In this document: in pieces, positions 17,358 to 25,388 of the stretch
Layout: each line of letters begins with the position of its first letter
How positions within the stretch are numbered: position 1 is the stretch's first letter
From: Tunturiibacter gelidiferens
Lineage (GTDB): Bacteria > Acidobacteriota > Terriglobia > Terriglobales > Acidobacteriaceae
DNA length: 64,000 nt
Direction of reading: 5' to 3'
NCBI RefSeq assembly: GCF_013410115.1
Contig: NZ_JACCCV010000001.1
Coordinates: 2,666,001 to 2,730,000 of the forward strand
Position numbers and translations under genes: made by a program
Notes under the pieces: generated by a model
Seen by the model: only the letters and a program-made list of their open reading frames with translations
The model's database searches: none
Told to the model about the DNA's origin: nothing

Positions 17358-18692
17358 TTAGGGCTTCGCGGGGGTGGCGGGTTGGGCCTGAAGGGCTGCG
17401 GCGATCCAGCTCTCCAGGTCGCCGCTCTGTCGCATGAGATTGATTTGAGCTTGTTGCAGCTCGAAGTTGGCGTTCAGAACCGCAAGGAATTTTTCCCGTT
17501 CGGCGATGCGCGAGGTCTGCTCGTCTTTGGGGGTCATCTGCGTGCCAGCCAGGTTTCCATTGCCTGTGTTCAGTTGAACGGTGAGGACGTCGAGATTCTG
17601 CTGGGCGAGCTGCTGATCGAGGGTGGCGATCTCTGCACGAACGGCGAGTTCTGCTACGGCGTGCTGGATTCTGATCCGGGAGTCGAAGAATTGATCGCGG
17701 ATGGAGTCGGCTTCGTGCTCGGCGTGGGCTGCGTCAGCGTCCGCCTCGCGGGCTTTCGCCTTGTGGGCGGCGTCGAAGAAGGGAATAGTGATCTGGACGC
17801 CGATGGCGGCGTTGTTCTGCTGGAATCGGAAGTAGTAATCCTGCAGATTGTTGAACTTGGCGTAGCGGCTGTACTGGCCCTCGAGAACGATCTGCGGTCG
17901 CCAGAGGTAGCGGTTTTCGCCGAATGCGATCTCGCGCTTCGCACGTGCATTCGCATAGGCAGACTCGACGGCGGGACTTGTTCCCACCAGCGTTGCAGTG
18001 ATGTCGGCGGGCTTGTCTTCGGCCAGGGCGGGGATGGTGCTGCTGGATGTGGCAATCCCTTGCGGGGGAAGACCGAGAAGGCGCGCCAGGTGAGCCTGAT
18101 CTGCAGCGGCATCGTCGTCCATCCGAAGACGGGCGAGATGAATCTGTGCAGCGGTGAGGCGGGCGGAGGTGAGATCGATGGGGGTGTCCTGACCGGCGGC
18201 GAGACGGTCCTGCACGATGGCTACGAGATGGTCAGCGAAGCCTTGTTGATCATGGAGGACGGTCTGCCGCTGAAGGTCGCGATTGAGTGCGAGGTAAGTG
18301 ACGGCTGCATCCTCGGCGACAGCCTCGCGAACGTCCTTCAGGGAGAGGGTGGCGGCATCGAGCGAGGCCTTGGCGCCGCGAACGTAGTCGCGTTGTGAGT
18401 AACTGAAGACGAGAGACTGCGTCGCGAGGTTGTAGATGGACGGTTGGCCGAGAGGGAATCCATAGGAGGGAGGACCGATGGAAGATGCACCGACAACATT
18501 CGGGATGTAGGCGTCTTTGAGTTCTTCAAGGGTGGCTCGTGCTTTATCGACGTCCGCCTGGGCGGTCAAGACTTTTGGGTTGTTCTTCAATGCGAGACCT
18601 ATCGCGCTGGTAAACGAAATCTGCGCGATGGCAGGTGTCACCGCACAGGCCAGAGCAGAGCACGCGATCAATAGGCGAAGAAGACGGATCAT
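17358..18692 (-). CDS. TolC-family outer-membrane efflux protein
   Basis: 444 aa, typical TolC/OEP length, with a signal peptide (cleavage near AIAQ). Two related halves are visible with long helical, Ala/Gln-rich segments (for example TAQADVDKARATLEELKDAYIPNV split over positions 45-68, and the matching ANFELQQAQINLM near the C-terminus). It forms the trimeric outer-membrane duct of a tripartite exporter. It is the last gene of a minus-strand operon after the adaptor and TPR genes; no inner-membrane pump is encoded nearby. Confidence 0.85.
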   Translation of the reverse strand: MIRLLRLLIACSALACAVTPAIAQISFTSAIGLALKNNPKVLTAQADVDKARATLEELKDAYIPNVVGASSIGPPSYGFPLGQPSIYNLATQSLVFSYSQRDYVRGAKASLDAATLSLKDVREAVAEDAAVTYLALNRDLQRQTVLHDQQGFADHLVAIVQDRLAAGQDTPIDLTSARLTAAQIHLARLRMDDDAAADQAHLARLLGLPPQGIATSSSTIPALAEDKPADITATLVGTSPAVESAYANARAKREIAFGENRYLWRPQIVLEGQYSRYAKFNNLQDYYFRFQQNNAAIGVQITIPFFDAAHKAKAREADADAAHAEHEADSIRDQFFDSRIRIQHAVAELAVRAEIATLDQQLAQQNLDVLTVQLNTGNGNLAGTQMTPKDEQTSRIAEREKFLAVLNANFELQQAQINLMRQSGDLESWIAAALQAQPATPAKP

Positions 18693-18745
18693 ACTTGCTG
18701 AGAGATTCCTTAGGACCGATTAGAGATCATGGTATCGCCTTTTTT

Positions 18746-19720
18746 CTACGATCCCTGTAATGCTTTGCGGGCGGGTACATAGTTCGATGCGAGGGATAGA
18801 GCTGCGAGGTATTCGTTATGCGCTCCCGCGACGTCTCCACCTTGAGCAAGAAGGCCGCCTAGTTGGACGTGAACTTTGAATGCGGGGGCACCATCGGTCT
18901 TTCCGGAGGAGGCGAGATAGGTGCGAAGGAGACTGATGGCGAGTTGGGGCGAGCTGTGAGCTTCTGAGAGTGTGCTGGCGGCATCGACCAGGGGAGGACC
19001 CTTGCGATGGTCAGCCGCCAGGGCCGATTGAATGGCCTGGAGCATCTTGTCTGGCTGATTCTGACGTTTGTAGAAGTCGCCGAGGTTGATGTAGGCCTCG
19101 GTTGTTTTGCCTGCGGCAACAGCAGCCTGAAATTCGGCCTCTGCGGTTGGGATGTCCTTCTTCTTTTCGGCGACGAGCGCCAGCAGACGGTGAGCCTGAG
19201 CAGGGAAGTTGGGTTGCATTCTGGCAGCGAGGGCCTGAGCTTTATCGAGGCCACCACCGATCAAGGAGGGGGCTGCGACGTAGTATTCGCCAAGGTCGCT
19301 CATGGCCTGAAAGTTTTCGGGATCAAGCTGCACGGCGCGCTCAAACTCGTTGTGAACTTTGATGGCGAGGCTTAGCGCCGAGAAGGGACTGGCGTGCGAG
19401 GCTTTGAATCCGTAGGCGCGAGCGAGCCACATGTGGTCTTCGCTACTGTCGGGCGCGTTGGCTACGGCTAGTTCGCACTCATGGATGGCCGGGTCGGACT
19501 TGTCCTGGGCGTAGTAGACGCGGCAGAGGAGCTGGTGGGCGTGGGCGTTGTTGGGTTGGGAGGCGAGAAGATCCTGGAGGATGGAGGCTGCTTCGTCGAC
19601 GCGACCCTGCTGGAGGAGAGCGTTGGCCTGAGTGTCGTCGGCGAGGAGAAGCGGAGTCGCGAATAGGAGAGCAAATAAAAACGCGTGGTGAAGGCGAAAC
19701 GGGTGTATCGAAAGGGACAT
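18746..19720 (-). CDS. Secreted TPR-repeat protein
   Basis: 324 aa. A signal peptide (HHAFLFALLFATPLLLADD) precedes several tetratricopeptide repeats, such as ANALLQQGRVDEAASILQDL and YINLGDFYKRQNQPDKMLQA. TPR proteins are interaction scaffolds; this one is placed two bases after the adaptor gene and before the TolC gene, so it probably assists assembly of the same envelope export complex (inference). It lacks any enzymatic motif. Confidence 0.75.
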   Translation of the reverse strand: MSLSIHPFRLHHAFLFALLFATPLLLADDTQANALLQQGRVDEAASILQDLLASQPNNAHAHQLLCRVYYAQDKSDPAIHECELAVANAPDSSEDHMWLARAYGFKASHASPFSALSLAIKVHNEFERAVQLDPENFQAMSDLGEYYVAAPSLIGGGLDKAQALAARMQPNFPAQAHRLLALVAEKKKDIPTAEAEFQAAVAAGKTTEAYINLGDFYKRQNQPDKMLQAIQSALAADHRKGPPLVDAASTLSEAHSSPQLAISLLRTYLASSGKTDGAPAFKVHVQLGGLLAQGGDVAGAHNEYLAALSLASNYVPARKALQGS

Positions 19721-19722
19721 GG

Positions 19723-20964
19723 CTACTCGACTATTTTGACGGGAAGCCCATTGGTAAGTTCACGGTTGTTGATAGCGCTGAGGGCAACCGTATCTTTTTC
19801 GGTGAGGCCGCTGACGATTTCGAGGCGAGTGAGATTGACTCCTGCTCCTACCTGAACGGGGGTTCGAACCAGCCTGTTGTTAACTACGCGAAAGACAAAA
19901 TCTCCGCCCTCTGTGTGGAGGGCCTCGCGGGGGACGCTAAGGACGTTGAAGCGCTGCGAGGTGGTAACGGTGACGACGACGTTGGTGTTGGGCAGGAGGT
20001 CGCCGCGCGCGTCGTCGACGGTGATGATGCACTCCCCGACGTTGCGTGTGCCGTAGGTGATGACGGTGGAGGGTGCGCGGCTGATGTGTCCGTGCCAGGT
20101 CTGAGTGGGCTTTGCATCCCAGACAATTTTTACAGCCTGGCCTACTGCAAGCTTGCCGATCTCAGGCTCGTCGAAGTAGGCGCGGACCTGAATTCTGTTG
20201 AGGTCGGCTACGTCGAGGAGATTTTCGCCGGCGGGGACGAAGTCGTAGTTGGAGACGGGGATGGAGTAGACAGTTCCGGCGAAGGGGGCGCGGATGTTGT
20301 CGTTGGCATAGCTGGCTTTTGCAGCGGCGAGAGCGGCGCGCGCATCGGCGAGCTGGGCTTCTGCGCGGGCACGGTCGGTGTTGCTATAGCGTTGAGTGGT
20401 GCGCGCCTGAAGGCCTTTGACGGAGCTTTCCGCGGTGAGTAGACGCTGTTCGGCAGAGGCTACCTCGCTGGCGGAGGCTGCGCCCTTTTGCTGGAGGGCC
20501 TGAAGGGCTGCGAGATCTTTTGTTGCCTGTTGTTGTTGCTGCTGTGCGCGGCTGAGATCGCCGGAGAATCCTATGCGCTCGTCCTGAGATCCTCCCTGGC
20601 CGATGTCGTGAAGAGTGGCCTCGGCAGAGTGCACGGCGGCGTTTGCGGTAGCTATTTTGGCCAGGGCATCGGCATCGTCCATCTTGATCAGGAGGTCGCC
20701 TGCTTTAACTTTTTGCCCAACGTCGACATACACCTTTGCGACGACGCCAGGAGCAGCCGCGGAGGCAGGAAACTCTTCGATGGGCTCGACTTTTCCGTTG
20801 GTCGATACAGAGCTGACGATGTTCTGGTGATCGACGACTGCTACGCGAACGCCAATCAAGTCGCGGGTGGAGGAGCGCACGATGATGAAACCGATAACGA
20901 TGATGGCGAGGAAGATGCCCCACAGCATTACAGGATTCAGGCGTCTTGTCTCGGTAGTAGGCAT
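19723..20964 (-). CDS. HlyD/RND-type periplasmic adaptor
   Basis: 413 aa membrane fusion protein. It has one N-terminal transmembrane helix (PVMLWGIFLAIIVIGFIIV), a first lipoyl half (PGVVAKVYVDVGQKVKAGDLL), a coiled-coil hairpin rich in Gln/Ala (around residues 125-210), the second lipoyl half (IRAPFAGTVYSIPVSNYDFV), and beta-barrel/membrane-proximal domains. It bridges an inner-membrane transporter to TolC. First gene of the adaptor-TPR-TolC operon; the pump must be encoded elsewhere or shared. Confidence 0.85.
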   Translation of the reverse strand: MPTTETRRLNPVMLWGIFLAIIVIGFIIVRSSTRDLIGVRVAVVDHQNIVSSVSTNGKVEPIEEFPASAAAPGVVAKVYVDVGQKVKAGDLLIKMDDADALAKIATANAAVHSAEATLHDIGQGGSQDERIGFSGDLSRAQQQQQQATKDLAALQALQQKGAASASEVASAEQRLLTAESSVKGLQARTTQRYSNTDRARAEAQLADARAALAAAKASYANDNIRAPFAGTVYSIPVSNYDFVPAGENLLDVADLNRIQVRAYFDEPEIGKLAVGQAVKIVWDAKPTQTWHGHISRAPSTVITYGTRNVGECIITVDDARGDLLPNTNVVVTVTTSQRFNVLSVPREALHTEGGDFVFRVVNNRLVRTPVQVGAGVNLTRLEIVSGLTEKDTVALSAINNRELTNGLPVKIVE

Positions 20965-21057
20965 CAGTCGAAGGTTCAGTATATAAGACGTCGCATAGGG
21001 TCAGATCGGACCAGAAACTTTTGAGGATAAGGTAGTTAACGGGCGCGATGGAGCGAA

Positions 21058-22878
21058 TCAGGCGAGTCTGAGATCGACTAATTCCAATTCCAGGCCGGGG
21101 AACTGGGGGTTGGTTTTGGCCTTCAGCCTGTAGGCAACGTCTACCAGAGAGCCTGTGTCGAGGGCCATTTCCACGCAGCGGGCAGGCCAATCCGTGGTGC
21201 GGCTCCAGCCCAGGGCGCTGATATGCGTGGTTTGGCCAGACCTCTGGAGTTGAAGACAGATGTGTCTTTCTTTGATGAACCGCACTGGTGCACAGAGGGT
21301 GAGTGCGCGGGTGAGGAAGATGGGCTCGCGGTTGCCGATGCCGAAGGGTTCGCAGCGGGTGAGCCAATCATAGAAGCTCTGCGTGAGGTCGCTGAGGAGG
21401 AGTTCGGCGTCGCATTCGAGCGGAGGCGTCATGATCTCAGCGGTGAGCCTGGGGGCGCCGTAACGCTGCATGCGCTCCCGGAGGAGGTTGGTGCGGTCGG
21501 AGGGCATGGAGAAGCCGACGGCGTGGGCGTGTCCGCCAAATCTTGTGAAGAGCGGGGTGTTTGATTCAGACACTGGTTCGTGAATCGCGCTGAGGGCATC
21601 TAGCAGATGAAAGCCGGCGATGGAGCGGCCGGACCCGTGGGCGTGGCCGTCTTCGTGGGTCATGACGATGGCGGGTCTGCCGGTGCGGTCGACGACGCGG
21701 GAGGCGAGGATGCCGAGGACGCCGCGATGCCACTCGGGGTCGTCGAGGATGATGCACTCGGCGAGGTAGTCTCCGAGGGTGTCGCGCAGGGCGGTGAGTT
21801 GGATTTCGATGGCTTCGAGAGCCTTTGCTTCGGTGGCGCGGCGCTCGTCGTTGAGGCGGTTGAGCTTCTCTGCGAGGTGGGTGGCGCGGGCTGCGTCTTT
21901 GGTGAGGAAGAGCTCGACGACATCGCCGGCGATGTCCATGCGTCCGGCTGCGTTGATGCGTGGGGCGAGTCGAAAACCTACTTCGGTCGCGGTGGGGGGC
22001 CGATTGATGGGGATTTGAGCCACTTGCATGAGTGCGCGCAGGCCTGGCTGTACGGGGTTGCGAAGTTCTCTCAGGCCCAGGGTCGCGATGACTCGGTTTT
22101 CGCCTTCGAGGGGAACCGAGTCGGCGATGGTGGCGATGGCGACCAGCTTCAGGAACGAGGGAATCAGTCCGTGTTTCAGCTTTGTGCGCTGCTCTTCGGT
22201 CTCGGTTGCGGCCAGCAGGAGAGCATGGGCGAGTTTGAAGGCTACTGCTGCGCCGCAGAGATGTTTGAACGGGTAGGGGCAGTTTTGTTGTGCGGGATTT
22301 AGGACGGCAACTGCTTCCGGGATGCCGATGGCTCCGTCGGGGAGGTGGTGGTCGGTGACGATGAGGTCCATGCCGAGAGCTGTTGCTTCCTCGGCTGCTG
22401 CGAAGGCGCGAATGCCGGTGTCGACGCTGATGACGAGGCGAACGCCGGAGGCTGCGGCCTGGCCGAGAACGCCGTTCTGCATGCCGTAGCCCTCGCGGAT
22501 GCGGTGAGGGACGTGATAGGTGACGGTGGCGGGGGTCTCTTTGGGGGCGATGCGCTCGATGGCGGTCTTGAGGAGAACGGTGGCGGTGGTGCCGTCGACG
22601 TCGTAGTCGCCGTAGATGAGGATGGGTTCGCTGGAGCGGACGGCGTGCTGGATGCGGGCGACGGCGATCTCCATGTCGAGCATGAGCATGGGATCGAGAA
22701 GATCGTCGAGGGTTGGGTTGAAGAAAGTTTGGGCAGCTGCGGCGTCGGAGATGGCGCGCGAGACGAGTATTTGAGCGATTGCGTGCGGGCAGCCGAGGGC
22801 GTCGACCAGATTCTGAACGGCAGTCTCGTCTGCGGAGCGGGTACTCCAGGCTGGCAGCCCAACGTGGGCGGTGGACAT
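21058..22878 (-). CDS. recJ: Single-stranded-DNA-specific exonuclease RecJ
   Basis: 606 aa, normal for RecJ. The DHH-family motifs are intact: DYDVDG (residues 91-96), SVDTGI near 151, TDHH (175-178), and the DHHA1 domain motif GGHAHAVGFSM. RecJ degrades ssDNA 5' to 3' in RecFOR recombination, base-excision and mismatch repair, using Mn2+/Mg2+. It is nine bases downstream of a conserved gene of unknown function and probably cotranscribed with it. Confidence 0.93.
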   Translation of the reverse strand: MSTAHVGLPAWSTRSADETAVQNLVDALGCPHAIAQILVSRAISDAAAAQTFFNPTLDDLLDPMLMLDMEIAVARIQHAVRSSEPILIYGDYDVDGTTATVLLKTAIERIAPKETPATVTYHVPHRIREGYGMQNGVLGQAAASGVRLVISVDTGIRAFAAAEEATALGMDLIVTDHHLPDGAIGIPEAVAVLNPAQQNCPYPFKHLCGAAVAFKLAHALLLAATETEEQRTKLKHGLIPSFLKLVAIATIADSVPLEGENRVIATLGLRELRNPVQPGLRALMQVAQIPINRPPTATEVGFRLAPRINAAGRMDIAGDVVELFLTKDAARATHLAEKLNRLNDERRATEAKALEAIEIQLTALRDTLGDYLAECIILDDPEWHRGVLGILASRVVDRTGRPAIVMTHEDGHAHGSGRSIAGFHLLDALSAIHEPVSESNTPLFTRFGGHAHAVGFSMPSDRTNLLRERMQRYGAPRLTAEIMTPPLECDAELLLSDLTQSFYDWLTRCEPFGIGNREPIFLTRALTLCAPVRFIKERHICLQLQRSGQTTHISALGWSRTTDWPARCVEMALDTGSLVDVAYRLKAKTNPQFPGLELELVDLRLA

Positions 22879-22887
22879 TGGTTTTGC

Positions 22888-23346
22888 TTACTCGTCGCTG
22901 TCGTCGACTACGATGCCGCCGAGGTCGGTTACGGTCTCCATGAGGTTCTGGAAGCTGTCGTACCAGTCGGTTGCGACCTCGAAGATGAACATGACGCCCT
23001 GGTGGGCGAAGCCGAGCTGGAGGTAGCCGACTTTGCCGACGTGGTTGACGAGATACTCAGCGTCGTCGAGCTCTTCGGAGTTGTCGTCGGGGAAGGTTTG
23101 ATCGCGAAGCTGCTCGAGCAGGATGGCAACGTCGGATTTTTCGAGGATGACTTCGCTCATGGTGACGAAGGGGGAGCCGGCCGCTTTGGCGTGCTCGACG
23201 AAGTCCTTCCATCCGTCGGGGTTTTCTTCTTCGAAGATGACGGTCGGGACGTCTTCTGTAACGTAGGCATTGAGGCGACGCATGCCGTGGCCGGCGATGA
23301 AGGCCACCATGTCGTCTTTGAGCGAGATAAGATTGTCAGGTTGCAT
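22888..23346 (-). CDS. Conserved acidic protein of unknown function
   Basis: 152 aa, soluble and acidic, with no signal peptide or transmembrane segment. Segments such as IEEENPDGWKDFVEHAKAAG (read FEEENPDGWKDF) and FEVATDWYDSFQNL suggest a compact alpha/beta fold. I do not recognise the family. It sits directly upstream of recJ with a nine-base gap, so it is likely cotranscribed; whether it works with RecJ is unknown. Confidence 0.65.
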   Translation of the reverse strand: MQPDNLISLKDDMVAFIAGHGMRRLNAYVTEDVPTVIFEEENPDGWKDFVEHAKAAGSPFVTMSEVILEKSDVAILLEQLRDQTFPDDNSEELDDAEYLVNHVGKVGYLQLGFAHQGVMFIFEVATDWYDSFQNLMETVTDLGGIVVDDSDE

Positions 23347-23436
23347 TCGATAGTTATTGTCTCAGAAACGCCGGTGCATCGCACGGGAAAGACTCCGCGG
23401 CACGCTCGGCAAAGGGCTTCTGGAAGGGAATCAGGA

Positions 23437-23802
23437 TTGGCAAAGTTCAAGCACCACGTTTTTATCTGTACCAATGAGCGGGACCAGAGCGCTTCGCGGC
23501 CCAGTTGCAGCAACGAAGGAGGCGGGAAGCTGAAGTCGGCCTTCAAGGAAGCGGTGAAGGATGCTGGGTTGAAGGGGCAGGTTCGGGCTAACGAGCTTGG
23601 TTGCCTTGACCAGTGCGAGCACGGCCCGGTCGTTGTGGTGTATCCGGACGCGGTCTGGTATGGGTCCGTTCATGCGAAAGATGTGGAGGAGATTGTGAAC
23701 CAACATCTGTTGCATGGGCGTCCGGTGGAGCGGCTGCGGCTGGCGGATACATGTCTGAATACAGAGAGTTGCCCGCATAAGCCAGCATCGAAACGCAAGT
23801 GA
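23437..23802 (+). CDS. Thioredoxin-like [2Fe-2S] ferredoxin
   Basis: 121 aa from a TTG start at 23437, preceded by GGAAGGGAATCAGGA. Four cysteines at 11, 24, 56 and 60 (FICTNERD, RPSCS, GCLDQCEHGP) fit the thioredoxin-fold [2Fe-2S] ferredoxin family (Shethna/AaFd type, also found as NuoE-like domains). It would be a small cytoplasmic electron carrier. Codons upstream of TTG belong to an unrelated open frame, so the short form is right. It diverges from the recJ operon and precedes the DUF507 pair. Confidence 0.8.
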   Translation: MAKFKHHVFICTNERDQSASRPSCSNEGGGKLKSAFKEAVKDAGLKGQVRANELGCLDQCEHGPVVVVYPDAVWYGSVHAKDVEEIVNQHLLHGRPVERLRLADTCLNTESCPHKPASKRK

Positions 23803-23854
23803 TGGATATAGGGCGAGTGCGCCGTTTCGCGTGGTATATTCGAAGGAAAGTCAA

Positions 23855-24133
23855 ATGATTTTTTCAAAAGATTACGTTGGATACCTGGCGCGCCAGACGA
23901 TTAAGCATTTAGTCGCCGAGAAGATGATTCACACCGACAAACCGGCTTTGGTCAACGAACGCGTTGCTGCGGGAATGGTGGATGAGCTGGCTTTGGAAGA
24001 TCGGATCAATGATGAGGTTCGCGTGATCCTTGAGGCCTTCCAGGATGACATGCGCAAGACCGGCGCGAGCTATCCCGAGATGTTCAAAAAGGTGAAGAAC
24101 GAGCTCGCCCGCAAGTACAAGGCGGTGCTGTGA
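23855..24133 (+). CDS. DUF507 family protein, first copy
   Basis: 92 aa from ATG 23855, with GAAGGAAAG upstream; a GTG at 23831 is in frame but lies before the ribosome-binding site. A TATATT box at about 23834-23839 may be its -10. Helical, charged, with FSKDYVGYLARQTIKHL and YPEMFKKVKNELARKYKAVL (read in two parts). DUF507 proteins are of unknown function and found mainly in Acidobacteriota, Deltaproteobacteria and Aquificae. It is coupled to a second DUF507 gene through a GTGA overlap. Confidence 0.85.
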   Translation: MIFSKDYVGYLARQTIKHLVAEKMIHTDKPALVNERVAAGMVDELALEDRINDEVRVILEAFQDDMRKTGASYPEMFKKVKNELARKYKAVL

Positions 24134-24405
24134 GGATCTCTCGCGACAAGCTCAACAAGCTGGCTCATACGGTGGCCGACACCTTGGCGGAGATCCCGGA
24201 GGTCGACTTTCTGGAGGATCGAAATACGATTCGGCAGGAGGCTCGGAAGGCTCTGGAGAAGCTGCTGATGGAAGAGACGAAGATCGACGCAGCGGCGCGG
24301 CAGAAGATCGCTTCACAGCGAAAAATCATCGTGGAAGGGTCGCAGGAGTGGGACATTCTGTACCGCAAGTACTACAACGATGAGGTGAAGAAACTGGGGC
24401 TGTAA
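24130..24405 (+). CDS. DUF507 family protein, second copy
   Basis: 91 aa from GTG 24130, which overlaps the stop of the preceding gene. It shares the helical layout of its neighbour: MRISRDKLNKLAHTVADTL at the start and a basic, Tyr-rich end (ILYRKYYNDEVKKLGL). The two are diverged paralogues that probably form a heterodimer (inference). Function unknown. Two tRNA-Glu genes follow. Confidence 0.85.
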   Translation: MRISRDKLNKLAHTVADTLAEIPEVDFLEDRNTIRQEARKALEKLLMEETKIDAAARQKIASQRKIIVEGSQEWDILYRKYYNDEVKKLGL

Positions 24406-24455
24406 GGGCTTCTTTTTCAGAGGGGCGCGGGTCGCTCGGCAGCGTCGTTAGCTGA

Positions 24456-24461
24456 TATAAT
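24456..24461 (+). promoter_or_regulatory. Candidate -10 box of the tRNA-Glu pair
   Basis: A consensus TATAAT 42 bases upstream of the first tRNA-Glu gene. No good -35 hexamer is visible at 16-18 bases, so this is supported by the -10 alone. Confidence 0.4.
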
Positions 24462-24503
24462 TTGTTTATCGCAGTGGAGAAGTTCCTCTCCTGTCTGGTT
24501 TCT

Positions 24504-24580
<77 letters not shown>

Positions 24581-24608
24581 ATCCTTTCCTTCTGCAACTT
24601 CGTGTTTT

Positions 24609-24685
24609 GGCGCCATGGTGTAACTGGTTAACACGCGGCCCTTTCAAGGCTGAGAGTACGGGTTCGATCCCCGTTGGCGCTACCA
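24609..24685 (+). tRNA. tRNA-Glu (TTC anticodon)
   Basis: A 77-nt cloverleaf including CCA, 28 bp after the first tRNA-Glu gene and nearly identical to it outside the anticodon arm. Loop CTTTCAA gives anticodon TTC (reads GAA). The pair arose by duplication. Confidence 0.93.
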
Positions 24686-24978
24686 AACTTTCAACAACTG
24701 AGACGTAGAAAGCGGACCTAGCTTCCGCATGTAGTTGGCACCTGTTGGGGTTGCGCAGGCTTGTCGAGCAAAGCCGAAGGTACGCTTCGTCGTTGAATGA
24801 ATCCAGCATGAAAAGTCAGGATCGTGGGCTCTGAAAATTAGGAAATTGGATGAGCGCCTGCGTCTAAAAAGAGAACAGGGGAAACGTTCTTGAACCCGCA
24901 GTCACCATAGGTAGAGGGCCGTCGTGGCTCCGCTAACGGCAGAATGGTAATGCAAATTGAAAGGGTAGGTTATAGCAG

Positions 24979-25203
24979 ATGTCACTTAACCAAAGTCAAC
25001 TTCTCTCCTCCTGGCCAAACCTTGAGAAGAGGTCGGCGTGCGATGAAGGCATGGAGCTTGCGGGTAGTTTTCTGAAGGCCGCCCGTGAGTGCGTGATCAC
25101 CTTAGGTAAGGGCAGGACAAGCGGCAGCCGTGCAGACCTTTTGTGGACCTATAACGCGATGGTGCAGCATAGCGACAGTTGTAAGAAGTGTAGTGAGAGC
25201 TGA
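24979..25203 (+). CDS. Small hypothetical Cys-containing protein
   Basis: 74 aa, starting ATG after GGTTATAGCAG, a weak ribosome-binding site. It is hydrophilic, with helix-like segments (ACDEGMELAGSFLKAARECV) and a C-terminal CKKC motif that could bind metal. I do not recognise it. It stands alone in the 700-bp interval between the tRNA-Glu genes and miaB, so it may be real but is weakly supported. Confidence 0.4.
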   Translation: MSLNQSQLLSSWPNLEKRSACDEGMELAGSFLKAARECVITLGKGRTSGSRADLLWTYNAMVQHSDSCKKCSES

Positions 25204-25388
25204 TTCCATTGATTCGATCCTGAGAGGCGAGATGGGCACACGGCGAGGTGCCCATTGACGCTTAAGCGGCGAGCCGTTTCACAAAACTTCAAATCTCATG
25301 GCGGCAAGCGGTATTGAAGGTTCGGGTGTACCTGGCGCCCTACCAAACCCTTGTCAGTCGAGACTTAGCGAACGGCTATACTGTAGGG

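Noticed and set aside
22345..23436. N-terminal extension of the ferredoxin frame
   Set aside because: Although open, it is antisense to recJ and its upstream neighbour and has shadow composition; the ferredoxin begins at TTG 23437 with a ribosome-binding site.
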